From Oscillospiraceae bacterium (GTDB lineage: Bacteria; Bacillota; Clostridia; Oscillospirales; CAG-272), in assembly GCA_015064735.1 (NCBI GenBank), contig SVRP01000010.1, positions 19,514-83,513 on the forward strand: a stretch of 64,000 nucleotides of DNA, written 5' to 3'. The notes below the pieces were generated by a model that searched no databases, was not told the origin of the DNA, and was given only the letters and a program-made list of their open reading frames with translations. The position numbers and the translations under genes are program-made. Shown here piece after piece: positions 17,290-26,289 of the stretch; the stretch's first letter is position 1, and each line of letters starts with the position of its first letter.

Positions 17290-17904
17290 ATGTTAAATCT
17301 TTTCTGCAAGGAAACAGAAAATATATACCGACTGCGAGTACCCTTTGAAAACATTTACACGTCGGTATTCCTGATAATCTCGGGAAAGGGCGCAATTCTC
17401 GTAGATTGTGCTACTACCCCCAAAGATGTAGACGAGGTCATATCCCCCGCTCTTAAGGCGCTTGGGTTCAGCCTTAAAGGCCTTCGCGGATTGGTGCTCA
17501 CACACCGCCACGGCGACCATGCGGGAGGCTTGAGCCGTATATTGGAGCTTGCCCCCGATATTGAAATAATCACCGATATCCGAACACTCTTTGACGGTGT
17601 ATGCACCTATCCCCTGGCGGGACATACTGAGGACTCGATAGGTATTCTTGACGAGCGCACGAATACTCTCATTTCGGGAGACGGCTTGCAGGGTGCGGGG
17701 GTAGACAAATACAGATGTTACACGAAAACCCCCGAAAGATATCTTGAAACACTCAAAAGAATAAAAAACGACGAAAGAATAGAAAATATACTCTTTTCCC
17801 ACGCTTACGAGCCGTGGAACAGAGACAGCGTACACGGACGGAAATCCGTTCTCGACTGTCTTGAAGATTGCAAAAAATACGTTACTGAAAGGAAAAAACA
17901 ATGA
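17290..17904 (+). CDS. MBL-fold metallohydrolase
   Basis: 204 residues of the glyoxalase II-like MBL group. THRHGDHAGG supplies HxHxDH, AGHTEDSIG the next His, SGDGL the bridging Asp, and SHAYEP a late His. In an operon of dehydrogenases it may open a lactone made by oxidation of a sugar, but this is inference. The ATG sits one base after the previous stop, and its last four bases overlap the next gene (ATGA), so the genes are coupled. Confidence 0.85.
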   Translation: MLNLFCKETENIYRLRVPFENIYTSVFLIISGKGAILVDCATTPKDVDEVISPALKALGFSLKGLRGLVLTHRHGDHAGGLSRILELAPDIEIITDIRTLFDGVCTYPLAGHTEDSIGILDERTNTLISGDGLQGAGVDKYRCYTKTPERYLETLKRIKNDERIENILFSHAYEPWNRDSVHGRKSVLDCLEDCKKYVTERKKQ

Positions 17905-18881
17905 AAGCAATACTTGTAAACGACGACAGAGCCCTCCGTTGGGATAACGTACCCGATCCCATAATAAAAAGCGAGGAGGTTCTCGTTAAGATTGAAGCGG
18001 CAGCTCTCAACCGCGCGGACCTTATGCAAAGAGAAGGCGACTATCCTCCCCCTCCCGGCTGCCCCGATTGGATGGGTCTTGAGGTTGCGGGTACTATAGT
18101 TGAAATTGGAGAGGACGCAAAGAAAAAATCCGACTGGAAGCTTGGAGACAAGGTCTGCGCCCTTCTCGGCGGTGGTGGCTACGCGGAGTACGTAAGCGTA
18201 AAATACGACATGCTTATGCCCGTACCTAAGAACTGCTCTATGGTTGAAGCGGCGGCTATTCCCGAAGCATTCGCAACGGCATACCTTAACCTCTTTATCG
18301 AAGGCAAAATCAAGGAGGGAAACACTCTACTTATGAATGCTGGAGCGTCGGGTCTTGCCAGCGTAATTATTCCCATGGCAAAGGCATTCGGTGTCAGGGT
18401 AATAACCACCGTACTCACCGATGAAATTGCCGAGAACATAAAGCATCTTAATGCCGACAGAGTGGTAGTTACTACCAAGGAAGATATTTCTCTTGTCTTA
18501 AAGGAAGAGCTTGAGGCGGGACGCTCGGTTGACGTGGCTATCGACTGCCTCGGCGGTGAGATAATGGGTAAATGTATTCACTACCTTACCCACGGCGCAA
18601 GATGGATAATGATAGCAGCTCTTGCGGGAACAAAAACCGAGATCGACCTTAAGAACATTTACGTTCGCAACGTTCGTATCGTAGGAAGCACGCTACGCTC
18701 ACGTACTCCCGAGGTCAAGGCGGAAATCCTTGCGGGAATCGTTCGCGACGTTTATCCCAAGATCGAAGCAGGTCTTATAAAGCCCACTATTCACGCTGTT
18801 CTCCCCATACAGAAGGCTGAAGAAGCACACGATATTCTCTATAAGGGAAAGAACGTGGGCAAGGTCGTACTGACTGTATAA
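17901..18881 (+). CDS. Quinone oxidoreductase-like MDR dehydrogenase
   Basis: 326 residues of the NADPH:quinone oxidoreductase (PIG3/QOR) branch: ALNRADLMQREGDYPPPPG is characteristic, AGASGLASVII is the NADP-binding motif, and no zinc ligands are present. QOR enzymes reduce quinones or enones; in this operon it may reduce a dehydrated sugar intermediate. The start overlaps the MBL stop by four bases. It is the last gene before a terminator. Confidence 0.9.
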   Translation: MKAILVNDDRALRWDNVPDPIIKSEEVLVKIEAAALNRADLMQREGDYPPPPGCPDWMGLEVAGTIVEIGEDAKKKSDWKLGDKVCALLGGGGYAEYVSVKYDMLMPVPKNCSMVEAAAIPEAFATAYLNLFIEGKIKEGNTLLMNAGASGLASVIIPMAKAFGVRVITTVLTDEIAENIKHLNADRVVVTTKEDISLVLKEELEAGRSVDVAIDCLGGEIMGKCIHYLTHGARWIMIAALAGTKTEIDLKNIYVRNVRIVGSTLRSRTPEVKAEILAGIVRDVYPKIEAGLIKPTIHAVLPIQKAEEAHDILYKGKNVGKVVLTV

Positions 18882-18900
18882 AATAATCCAAAATCCAAAT

Positions 18901-18938
18901 AGGGCGGCTCAAATGCAAATTGAAGCTGCCCTGTTTTA
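18901..18938 (+). terminator. Terminator of the oxidoreductase operon
   Basis: AGGGCGGCT pairs with AGCTGCCCT (one G-U), followed by GTTTTATTT. Confidence 0.75.
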
Positions 18939-18994
18939 TTTCTATGAGCGGACAAAAAAGTCGATTTTCGTCTTATCAAAAAAATCCTTCCCTA

Positions 18995-19023
18995 TTGTAA
19001 ATGAAATTTTTTTGTGATATAAT
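18995..19023 (+). promoter_or_regulatory. Promoter of the aldolase gene
   Basis: TTGTAA, 17-base spacer, TATAAT at 19018-19023. Confidence 0.65.
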
Positions 19024-19051
19024 CTACTCAATAATGAAATTGGAGGCTATT

Positions 19052-19981
19052 ATGGATATTTTTACAACAATGATAACCCCTTATTCCGCCGACGGTAAGG
19101 TTGATTACGACAAAGTAAAGGCTTACGTTGATTGGTATTTTGAGGGCGGTCTTAACGGCATTTTCGCTATATGTCAGTCAAGCGAGATCTTCTTCCTCTC
19201 TCTTGAGGAAAGAGTTAACATAAACCGCACGGTCTACGAAAGAGCCAAGGAGCTTGAGCAAAAGAGCGGCAAACAGTTCACGGTGGTCTCATCGGGTCAT
19301 ATAAGCGATACCATCGAGGGTCAGATCGAGGAGCTGAATGCCGTATGGCAGTCGGGCACCGACGCTCTCATACTTATTACCAACCGTCTCGACATAAACA
19401 ACGAGGGAGACGACGTTTGGATCGAAAACTGCAAAAAGGTCATCGCGGGGCTTCCCAATGACGTCAAGCTCGGTCTTTACGAGTGTCCCTACCCCTATAA
19501 GAGACTCGTTACACCAAAAATACTCGACTTCTGTCTATCCACGGGCAAATTCTATTACATGAAGGACACGTGCTGTGATGCTAAGGTAATGAAGGAGCGT
19601 TGCCGGCAGCTTAAGGGTAGTCATTTCAGACTTCTCAACGCTAACTGCCAAACGCTTCTTGAGTCTATGAGAAACGGCGGTCAGGGCTATTGCGGAATTA
19701 TGTGCAACTTCCACCCCAAGCTCTACTCATGGCTTGGCGACAACTTCGAAAAAGAGCCTCAAAAGGCGGAGCTTGTACAATCGGTTATCGGTACTATTGG
19801 ATTTACCGAGGGTGGTCTCCCCTATCCCCTGACTGCAAAATACCATATGGGTCTTTGCGGAATTCCCACAGAAAATATTGCAAGGAACCGCAAGAGTGAG
19901 GAGCTTACCGATTACGGCAGAGACTGTATGAAGCAGATGAAGACTGCAACCGATTTCCTTGAAAACTATTTAGGTATATAA
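19052..19981 (+). CDS. Dihydrodipicolinate synthase-family aldolase
   Basis: 309 residues of the DapA/NanA/KDG-aldolase family. The Schiff-base lysine is in FYYMKDTCCD, and the Tyr that helps catalysis is in LYECPYPYKR. The usual GTTGE loop is changed to CQSSE, so it is unlikely to be true DapA and more likely cleaves a sugar-derived 2-keto acid. TTGGAGG places the start at ATG 19052 rather than 19001. It has its own promoter but follows the oxidoreductase operon, which would fit the end of an oxidative sugar pathway. Confidence 0.85.
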   Translation: MDIFTTMITPYSADGKVDYDKVKAYVDWYFEGGLNGIFAICQSSEIFFLSLEERVNINRTVYERAKELEQKSGKQFTVVSSGHISDTIEGQIEELNAVWQSGTDALILITNRLDINNEGDDVWIENCKKVIAGLPNDVKLGLYECPYPYKRLVTPKILDFCLSTGKFYYMKDTCCDAKVMKERCRQLKGSHFRLLNANCQTLLESMRNGGQGYCGIMCNFHPKLYSWLGDNFEKEPQKAELVQSVIGTIGFTEGGLPYPLTAKYHMGLCGIPTENIARNRKSEELTDYGRDCMKQMKTATDFLENYLGI

Positions 19982-20017
19982 AAAACGCTGCTATCCGAGC
20001 TCGGATAGCAGCGTTTT
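19982..20017. terminator. Bidirectional terminator, aldolase / DUF2357-like gene
   Basis: AAAACGCTGCTATCCGAG and its exact reverse complement, ending in TTTTTTT: a near-perfect palindrome between convergent genes. Confidence 0.93.
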
Positions 20018-20025
20018 TTTAATTA

Positions 20026-21558
20026 TTACTCATGCTTCTTCCCGCAATGAGGGCACACAAGAGAGCCGTCGGCTCCGATAGGTGTAATATTTCTGAAATG
20101 CATGCTTGCTTCGGTGATTCGGTCATGCAAAAATGATTTTTGCGCGTTATGCTCAGTTGATCTTAACGAGCGATATTTTTTTATACCCGACACCAAATAC
20201 TCCTTACCTGTTTCGGGGCATACATTTCTTTTAACCTCTCCCCGACACAGGGGACACTCGTAGCCTTCCTCCGTTTTATCAACCTCACGACCACAGAATG
20301 GGCAAAGGTCATTAGCGGTATCGGAGTAGATCATACCCCTAAGAAGTATTTGCTGTACTCTGCGGAATGAGTCGATATTATACAGACTCAGGTATACCGT
20401 GTCCTTTTCACCGTATTTTTGCGAATCCGCAAAAAGATATTCGTCGGCAGGGAAATTTTCCCGAATTCCGTTCATTTCGTCATAGGAGATGCCGTCTCTG
20501 TCTCCAATAATCATACATATTTTGTATTCCCTTTCCTTTTTAAAGGAAAAAAGTATACCCTCGTGTAAGCCATGCCGTACAAGACTCATAGCCAAGCTCC
20601 AGCCGTTGAAGGTACATACGGCATCAAGCTCGTTTGGCGAAATAATTGTCTGACCGTCGAATGAAAAATGGAAGTGTCCCGCAGCAAATATCGATATAAG
20701 CACACAAAATTCTCTGTACCCGTCGTTCCTTGCGCGGCTTTCGCCGATAGTATCCTGAAGCAGCTCCTTATCACAATCAAGCATGACTGCAAGTCGGTAA
20801 ACGTCCCGATAGTCCTTATGCAGACGGAAAGCATTGCTCTTTTTGAGGGTAATCTTGGCTTTCTTTTTCTTGCATTGCAAATACAGGGGAGAATTCAAGC
20901 GAGGCTTAAGAGACTTTTCAATGAACCGTATTTTATCCACGCATCTGGCATAAGCCGAATATGGCTGTACGTGCGCGCGGGCATATTCGATATGGAGCTT
21001 TCCCATTGCTAAGAAGAAAGAATCGTGATGCGTTCGGTCAAGAAAATTGAACTGCATATCCGCGCAATCGTAAAGCGCGTCAAGGAGAAGCATCTGAGCA
21101 CGTGCCAGCAGGCGGAATACTGCGTCAATAACGTAGGTCAGGACGAGATTTTCGTACACCACAGGTGTTTCGGTACGTCCGACTGCCATAAGCTTGCGCG
21201 GCTTTATGCCATCCTTTCTGATATCATCCCAAAGCTCACTGTGCACAGCGGCATGGGAAAACGTATGACTGTCTATAACGTATGCCTGTTCTACGGGAAC
21301 AACCTCGTGAGTATCCTTCAGTCGGATAAGCGGCTTTGCGAAAATTCTTTTTATGGAGGGCAGCGTTTTGAGTATCTCATCAAGCATGCCCTCGATATCC
21401 TTGAAATACTCATCCTTGGGAATATCGAATAGCGTTATGTCATTCAAAACAAAGCTATCAAACTGCTCGTAGGTAAAGGAAGAATGGGTGCGGATAAATC
21501 GCTCTATGTCTGCATATTCCTGACCGAAATCCTCAATCGTGGTAGGAACGTCCTGCAT
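20026..21558 (-). CDS. DUF2357-like partner protein of McrB-type ATPase, with C-terminal zinc ribbons
   Basis: 510 residues. The helical N-terminal and central part (VYENLVLTYVIDAVFRLL, with LNSPLYLQCKK later) resembles DUF2357-type proteins, which are encoded beside McrB-like AAA+ proteins and often carry a PD-(D/E)XK nuclease. I see no convincing nuclease motif, so that domain may be absent or very divergent. Two zinc-binding pairs lie near residues 418-440 (CPFCG...CPLC), and CPHCGKKHE closes the chain. Its ATG lies one base after the ATPase stop, with GGAGG across the junction, so the pair is co-translated. Confidence 0.6.
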   Translation of the reverse strand: MQDVPTTIEDFGQEYADIERFIRTHSSFTYEQFDSFVLNDITLFDIPKDEYFKDIEGMLDEILKTLPSIKRIFAKPLIRLKDTHEVVPVEQAYVIDSHTFSHAAVHSELWDDIRKDGIKPRKLMAVGRTETPVVYENLVLTYVIDAVFRLLARAQMLLLDALYDCADMQFNFLDRTHHDSFFLAMGKLHIEYARAHVQPYSAYARCVDKIRFIEKSLKPRLNSPLYLQCKKKKAKITLKKSNAFRLHKDYRDVYRLAVMLDCDKELLQDTIGESRARNDGYREFCVLISIFAAGHFHFSFDGQTIISPNELDAVCTFNGWSLAMSLVRHGLHEGILFSFKKEREYKICMIIGDRDGISYDEMNGIRENFPADEYLFADSQKYGEKDTVYLSLYNIDSFRRVQQILLRGMIYSDTANDLCPFCGREVDKTEEGYECPLCRGEVKRNVCPETGKEYLVSGIKKYRSLRSTEHNAQKSFLHDRITEASMHFRNITPIGADGSLVCPHCGKKHE

Positions 21559-21559
21559 C

Positions 21560-24040
21560 TTAGTCCTCCTTTATTCCGCGAATGAATTCACTGCACTTAG
21601 TAAGATGCAGCTTATCAAATTCTGCCGCAAGGGCATCCTTGTCGTCGATTCGCTTCAGCTCGAGCTTGCGAACCACCTTGCTGAGAAGTATGGTCTCAAG
21701 TCCGTCCTTTATAATCGACTCATTCACAGCAAAGCAGGATGCGTATATCTTTACGAAGGACTCCATTTGCATAGCTACGCGGTTACCGAAGGAAATGTTA
21801 TAGGGCTCAAGCAGCTTCTCAACTTCTACGACAATGGGATACTGGTCCAATTCAAAGGTTACGTTTGACTTTGCTTCATCAAACAAACGGATAAGCTCAT
21901 CAGCAGAAATATAGCGAGCGGGAAGCTCCTCGCTGAAATACTGCATCTTTGTCGCTCTCTTATCAAAATTCATGGTATGCGCGCGGTCATATACCTTATC
22001 ACTGATATCGTAGGTGCTTTCGTCTCGGTTTGCCGTTCCGATAAACCAAACGTTTGCGGGAACCTTCAATGTGTGTCCCCTGCGAAGTCCTCTGTAGGGT
22101 ATCTGCTCCCCTTCATGGGTACGGGAAATAGACAGATTGATAAGTCTCAGCTCTCTCTTGTCGGGATCGTTTTCCATCAATGACAGGAAATCCGAAAAAT
22201 AATATTCTATTCGGCTGAGGTTCATTTCATCAAGAACGATAAAGGTTATGCGGTCAGAGCAAAGTCCTGCGCGGTAGAGCGCTCTTGTAAACTTTTTGGG
22301 AGTGTACATTTTACTGAATTCGTTGTAATATCCCAAAAGCTCGTTTTTATCTCTCCAAGAAGATTCAACCTCAATAATATCGCAAACCGAGCAAAGCGCC
22401 TCGGCAACGATCTTAGGCAGGCTGGTCTTACCCGTTCCGCTCATTCCCTGAAGAATAGACAAGCGTGTAGAACCGAGACCTGCAAGAAACGCGGCTATAG
22501 TTTCATGAGTATAAAACAGATGATTTTTTGAATTTCTCGCATACTGAACTATAAAATCAACAAGGCGGGGCAAAGTAGGTTCTTCAAAAAGGATGTCGCG
22601 GCTTTCCTTAAGCGCTGCGACCTCTGCGTCTATCTGACTGAATACGGGACAGGGGTCGTATTCGAAATCAATGGGAGAAACAGGCTCCAAGGGTGCTTCC
22701 AAATATTCCGCTGATTCCTCCTCTGTTGCGCTGTTTTCTTCTTCAAAAGCGTCTTCCGGCGCAAGGGCACCGCCACTTATTGAAGAAATCTCTACAGTTT
22801 GAGGAAGCATCGATGCATCCTCCGCCGCTATCTGACCCTCTATCTCTATAATCTTACTGTACGGACGTCGGAAGAAGAGTATTACAAGTATTCCAAGACA
22901 GATAACGAACCACCATATAGACGTACTCTTTACCTCATACTGAATGATCTCTTCTATGATCTCGTTTGCTCTTGTTGAATATTGAGATATGACGTATCTG
23001 ATGGTCTCGATATTCATATTCTGTACGATACTGTAGTAGCGACCGAACAAACCTACCAGCATGCTTGACAGTGTACATACCACAGCTGTTGCAATAGCTA
23101 TCTTTGAGAAAAATACCGATCTGCTGAACAGGGATATGATACTCATAACAGCCAAGGTAGCGCATGCAAGCAAAAGTGCAAAGACGAAAAACGCAAGCAT
23201 TCTTTCACCGACCGTTGTCAGCTGCTCGGGATTTTGCAAAAGGCTTATTCCCGTTACAGAGTGATTGGATATAGAAATAGAGTTGCTTCTGATGGATATG
23301 GTTATGATGTTTGACAGCAACGCGACAATTGCCACCGCCGCACTGCATACAACGTATACAGTAAGCTCTATCTTGCGATAGCGAAGTGCAGAAAAAAGAT
23401 TTTCCCTGCGCTCGCGTGCTTTCTTCTCAAAGACGTTCTCGTCGCTCTGCTGCTGCCCGATACTGACCATACCGATAAATGCCGCATATACGACCACAGC
23501 CAATACGGTTAAGATAAGTGCCGTAAATGATATATTCACCTTGCTGGGATTACCGCCGGCGGTATATATTATCATAGGAGCGAACAGCCCTACAGATGAA
23601 TACAGAACCGTGATAATAGCTCCCAAAGTCAGAGATATCTTGGCAGAGCGTATCATTTTCGTTTCGTTTCGGAATGAAAGCAGAGAACGTATGATCATAG
23701 CAAAAATTATCACCGCGCAAACTATAAGCACGAGCAAGACCGCTATTGACAAATATGCGTAAGACCCAAACTTTTTATCGTTGATATACTCAATAGTCTC
23801 GGACGGACGAAGGGTATAATATGACTTTGTAATATATACGTCGCAGATCGGGGAGAATATCTCGATAAGTATGCTTAATATAGGTACAAGCGTAAACAGA
23901 AAATGTATACATTTTCTCACATTTTCCCTCTCGGGAGCACTCAGCCTCTGTGAAAATGTGATTTTATTTTCGCTTGCGGTCCCCTGCTCCCCCGTCGCAA
24001 CGGATTCTTCCCTTAAATCCTGTTTGTTTTTTTCGCTCAT
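21560..24040 (-). CDS. Membrane-anchored McrB-type AAA+ ATPase
   Basis: About 826 residues. Eight hydrophobic helices fill roughly residues 45-420, followed by an acidic linker and a C-terminal AAA+ domain. Walker A is GMSGTGKTS (about 530), Walker B is FIVLDEMNLSRIEYYF (about 600) and sensor 1 is GTANRDEST (about 668). DEMNLSR and GTANRDES are marks of the McrB branch, whose GTPases drive a nuclease partner in restriction systems. The membrane anchor replaces the usual DNA-recognition domain. ATG 24040 has GGAGG upstream and its own strong promoter. The role is inferred to be conflict- or stress-related. Confidence 0.75.
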   Translation of the reverse strand: MSEKNKQDLREESVATGEQGTASENKITFSQRLSAPERENVRKCIHFLFTLVPILSILIEIFSPICDVYITKSYYTLRPSETIEYINDKKFGSYAYLSIAVLLVLIVCAVIIFAMIIRSLLSFRNETKMIRSAKISLTLGAIITVLYSSVGLFAPMIIYTAGGNPSKVNISFTALILTVLAVVVYAAFIGMVSIGQQQSDENVFEKKARERRENLFSALRYRKIELTVYVVCSAAVAIVALLSNIITISIRSNSISISNHSVTGISLLQNPEQLTTVGERMLAFFVFALLLACATLAVMSIISLFSRSVFFSKIAIATAVVCTLSSMLVGLFGRYYSIVQNMNIETIRYVISQYSTRANEIIEEIIQYEVKSTSIWWFVICLGILVILFFRRPYSKIIEIEGQIAAEDASMLPQTVEISSISGGALAPEDAFEEENSATEEESAEYLEAPLEPVSPIDFEYDPCPVFSQIDAEVAALKESRDILFEEPTLPRLVDFIVQYARNSKNHLFYTHETIAAFLAGLGSTRLSILQGMSGTGKTSLPKIVAEALCSVCDIIEVESSWRDKNELLGYYNEFSKMYTPKKFTRALYRAGLCSDRITFIVLDEMNLSRIEYYFSDFLSLMENDPDKRELRLINLSISRTHEGEQIPYRGLRRGHTLKVPANVWFIGTANRDESTYDISDKVYDRAHTMNFDKRATKMQYFSEELPARYISADELIRLFDEAKSNVTFELDQYPIVVEVEKLLEPYNISFGNRVAMQMESFVKIYASCFAVNESIIKDGLETILLSKVVRKLELKRIDDKDALAAEFDKLHLTKCSEFIRGIKED

Positions 24041-24076
24041 GTTATTCCTCCAGCGGTTAAGCAATCTGTATACCAT

Positions 24077-24105
24077 ATTATACCTTTTATTTTTTCATTT
24101 GTCAA
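24077..24105 (-). promoter_or_regulatory. Promoter of the McrB-like operon
   Basis: On the minus strand: TTGACA, 17-base spacer, TATAAT. A consensus sigma-A promoter, so the operon is probably expressed constitutively. Confidence 0.88.
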
Positions 24106-24153
24106 GGCACAAATGTCTCGGTCAGACTTTGCAGCCGAAGAAAATAAAAAAAC

Positions 24154-24182
24154 TTGACAATTTCCGTAAAAAATGGTATAAT
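24154..24182 (+). promoter_or_regulatory. Promoter of the MBL lipoprotein gene
   Basis: TTGACA, 17-base spacer, TATAAT, divergent from the McrB-like promoter. Confidence 0.88.
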
Positions 24183-24235
24183 ATAGCGAGAGAAGAGTAG
24201 TATTTTTACTCATAACAACTTTTAAGGAGGAATTT

Positions 24236-26074
24236 ATGAAGAAATCAATTTTTAAAAGGGTTTTCGTGGCAATGCTTGCAGCTATTATGCTTCTCAGCAT
24301 AGTTTCCTGTAATAACAATGCCGCAGAGGAAAACTTGAACACACCCTCGGGTGATGATACTACGACGACAGCCGATACGTCGGTATATTTTGACATAATA
24401 AAAGACGGCAAATGTATTCCCATCCGTTACGGTGCAGGAGCAACCGGCGCGGAAATTCAGATTGCCAAGGGCGTTGCCGATAAAATAGGCAGAGCCACCG
24501 GTGCTGCCGTTGAATTGGATATATCTGTGTCTTACGATGCAAATAAGCTTGAAATCATTGTCGGACATGGCGCTGCCGCAGATTATCCCGAGGTTGAGCA
24601 GGCAATTTCCGAGCTCGGATACGGCGAAGGCCTTGCAAAGATGATCGGCAATAAGCTGGTCATAGTAGGTGCCGATACTGAGTCTATCGAGCTCGTAATA
24701 GATGAAATGGTCAAGGTATTCATGAATACCAAGGATGAAAACAACAACGTCAGGGTATCCGATAAATTCATCGTATCTCAGTGCGTTAACGAAATGATCG
24801 CCAAGATGCCTTTTTACGACGGATATACTCCTACGGTTGTTGACCGAAACGACGGTTGCTATTCCTTTGAATTCAAGACCAACAAGAACGCTTTCGAAAA
24901 ATACCTTAAGCTCTTGACAGACAGCGGATTTGAGCTTTACGCAAGCAATACCATTGATGAAAACGTTTACAATACGTACGTAAACGAGGAAACGGGAATA
25001 GTTGCTACGTCGATTTACGCTGAATTTAACGGTCAGTGCAGACTTCTTATGGAATGGCTCGACAATACCGAGCTTCCCACAAAGGCTGAGGACAACAAGT
25101 ATACTCCCGTAGAGGGACTTGAATCCTCGATTACCCAGATAGGACTGTGGTATGCAAACGGAAATACCCCTCTTATATCTCCTCCTAACGCTGAGGGAAG
25201 AGAATACTACAACTACTTCAACGGTATGAGCTATGCTATCCGTCTTGCCGACGGAAGCTTCATAGTTGTTGACGGTGGACACGACAATCCTGTTTCGGCG
25301 CAGAATCTTTATAATATTCTTAAGGAACAGGCTCCCGACCCCGACAATATTGTAATCGCAGCATGGTTTATTTCTCATGACCACAGCGACCATACCGGAA
25401 TTTTCGGCAATTTCATTGGAAAATACAAGGATGTAGAAATAGAAAGATTTATCTACAATTTCCCCGGTGAAGAACTTGGCAACGAGGAAGGGATGGGCAA
25501 GAAGCTCAGAAGCCTTATCAAAGGGTTCTACCCCAATGCAAAAATAATTAAGGCGCATCCCGGACAGGAATTCAATATCCGAAACGCAAAGATAACCATG
25601 CTCTACACCATGGACGTATACTTTAAGGATACGCTCAGCGATACCAACAACGCAAGCATCGTATGGAAGATGGAGCTTAACGGCAAGACCTTCATGTGTC
25701 TTGGCGATTACTCCGAGGGCGGTGATACACTGCTGAATCTTTATTCCGCCGAAACACTGAAGAGCGATATCGTTCAGGTCGCTCACCACGGTATAAGCGG
25801 CATGTCCAATGAAGTGTATGTGAAGATAGCTCCCGAATACGCGCTTTGGCCTGTTGCTAACTTCCAACTCGATTGGAACGGTATTGGCGGAAATAAACCC
25901 ATCGACCTTACTGCCGGTAGCCATGGTGCCATGAACAAATACATTCTTGATATGCCCGATGAAAAGGTATTCGTTGCTCGTGATAACGTAAGTATTATTG
26001 CCTTTGATAAAGACGGAAATATAAAGACAAGTGTTTATGAAACGGTAAGTGAATACATTGGCTTGACTAATTAA
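24236..26074 (+). CDS. Lipoprotein with C-terminal ComEC-like MBL domain
   Basis: 612 residues. A lipoprotein signal peptide ends in LLSIVSC, so it is anchored outside the membrane. A Thr-rich linker leads to a domain (about 48-160) with IIVGHGAA and GNKLVIVGA, which looks like the alpha/beta domain found before GH20/GH67 catalytic domains. A small alpha/beta domain (about 195-280) follows, then an MBL domain with SHDHSDHTG near 380, LGDYSEGGD and VAHHG. That order of motifs matches the ComEC/Rec2 MBL group. The substrate is unknown. The last two parts recur in the protein at 56935. AAGGAGG precedes the ATG. Confidence 0.82.
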   Translation: MKKSIFKRVFVAMLAAIMLLSIVSCNNNAAEENLNTPSGDDTTTTADTSVYFDIIKDGKCIPIRYGAGATGAEIQIAKGVADKIGRATGAAVELDISVSYDANKLEIIVGHGAAADYPEVEQAISELGYGEGLAKMIGNKLVIVGADTESIELVIDEMVKVFMNTKDENNNVRVSDKFIVSQCVNEMIAKMPFYDGYTPTVVDRNDGCYSFEFKTNKNAFEKYLKLLTDSGFELYASNTIDENVYNTYVNEETGIVATSIYAEFNGQCRLLMEWLDNTELPTKAEDNKYTPVEGLESSITQIGLWYANGNTPLISPPNAEGREYYNYFNGMSYAIRLADGSFIVVDGGHDNPVSAQNLYNILKEQAPDPDNIVIAAWFISHDHSDHTGIFGNFIGKYKDVEIERFIYNFPGEELGNEEGMGKKLRSLIKGFYPNAKIIKAHPGQEFNIRNAKITMLYTMDVYFKDTLSDTNNASIVWKMELNGKTFMCLGDYSEGGDTLLNLYSAETLKSDIVQVAHHGISGMSNEVYVKIAPEYALWPVANFQLDWNGIGGNKPIDLTAGSHGAMNKYILDMPDEKVFVARDNVSIIAFDKDGNIKTSVYETVSEYIGLTN

Positions 26075-26081
26075 CAAAAAA

Positions 26082-26193
26082 GGGGCTGTCTCATTTGGCA
26101 AGACCGAAAAAGTCCAAAAAACCAATAAAAAACAAAAATACGATATAAATTCGCAAATTAGACTCAGTTACACGGCTCAATTAAATGACAGCC
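26082..26193. repeat. Possible decayed mobile-element remnant
   Basis: GGCTGTCTCATTT on the left and AAATGACAGCC on the right form imperfect inverted repeats about 90 bases apart. The interior has broken reading frames beginning LARPKKSKKP. The GGGGCTGTCTCA core also occurs in the terminator-like palindrome at 58767. Low confidence. Confidence 0.3.
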
Positions 26194-26248
26194 TTACAGA
26201 ATTTGATAAATTCTTAGAGCAAGCATTCTAAATAACACTCTACAAGAC

Positions 26249-26281
26249 AAAAAATCCCTTTCATCATGAAAGGGATTTTTT
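26249..26281. terminator. Bidirectional terminator between MBL lipoprotein gene and rnc
   Basis: AAAAAATCCCTTTCAT and its reverse complement form a perfect stem with A and T tracts on both sides. Confidence 0.93.
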
Positions 26282-26289
26282 GTGTTAAT

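Noticed and set aside
20026..21558. PD-(D/E)XK nuclease in the DUF2357-like protein
   Set aside because: Candidate acidic residues (for example GDRDG) do not line up with a D-(D/E)xK pattern by eye; left as undetected rather than claimed.
24245..26125. 626-residue open frame on the minus strand
   Set aside because: It is antisense to the lipoprotein gene and has Cys/Val/Tyr-rich low-likelihood sequence without a family; codon bias of the plus strand explains it.
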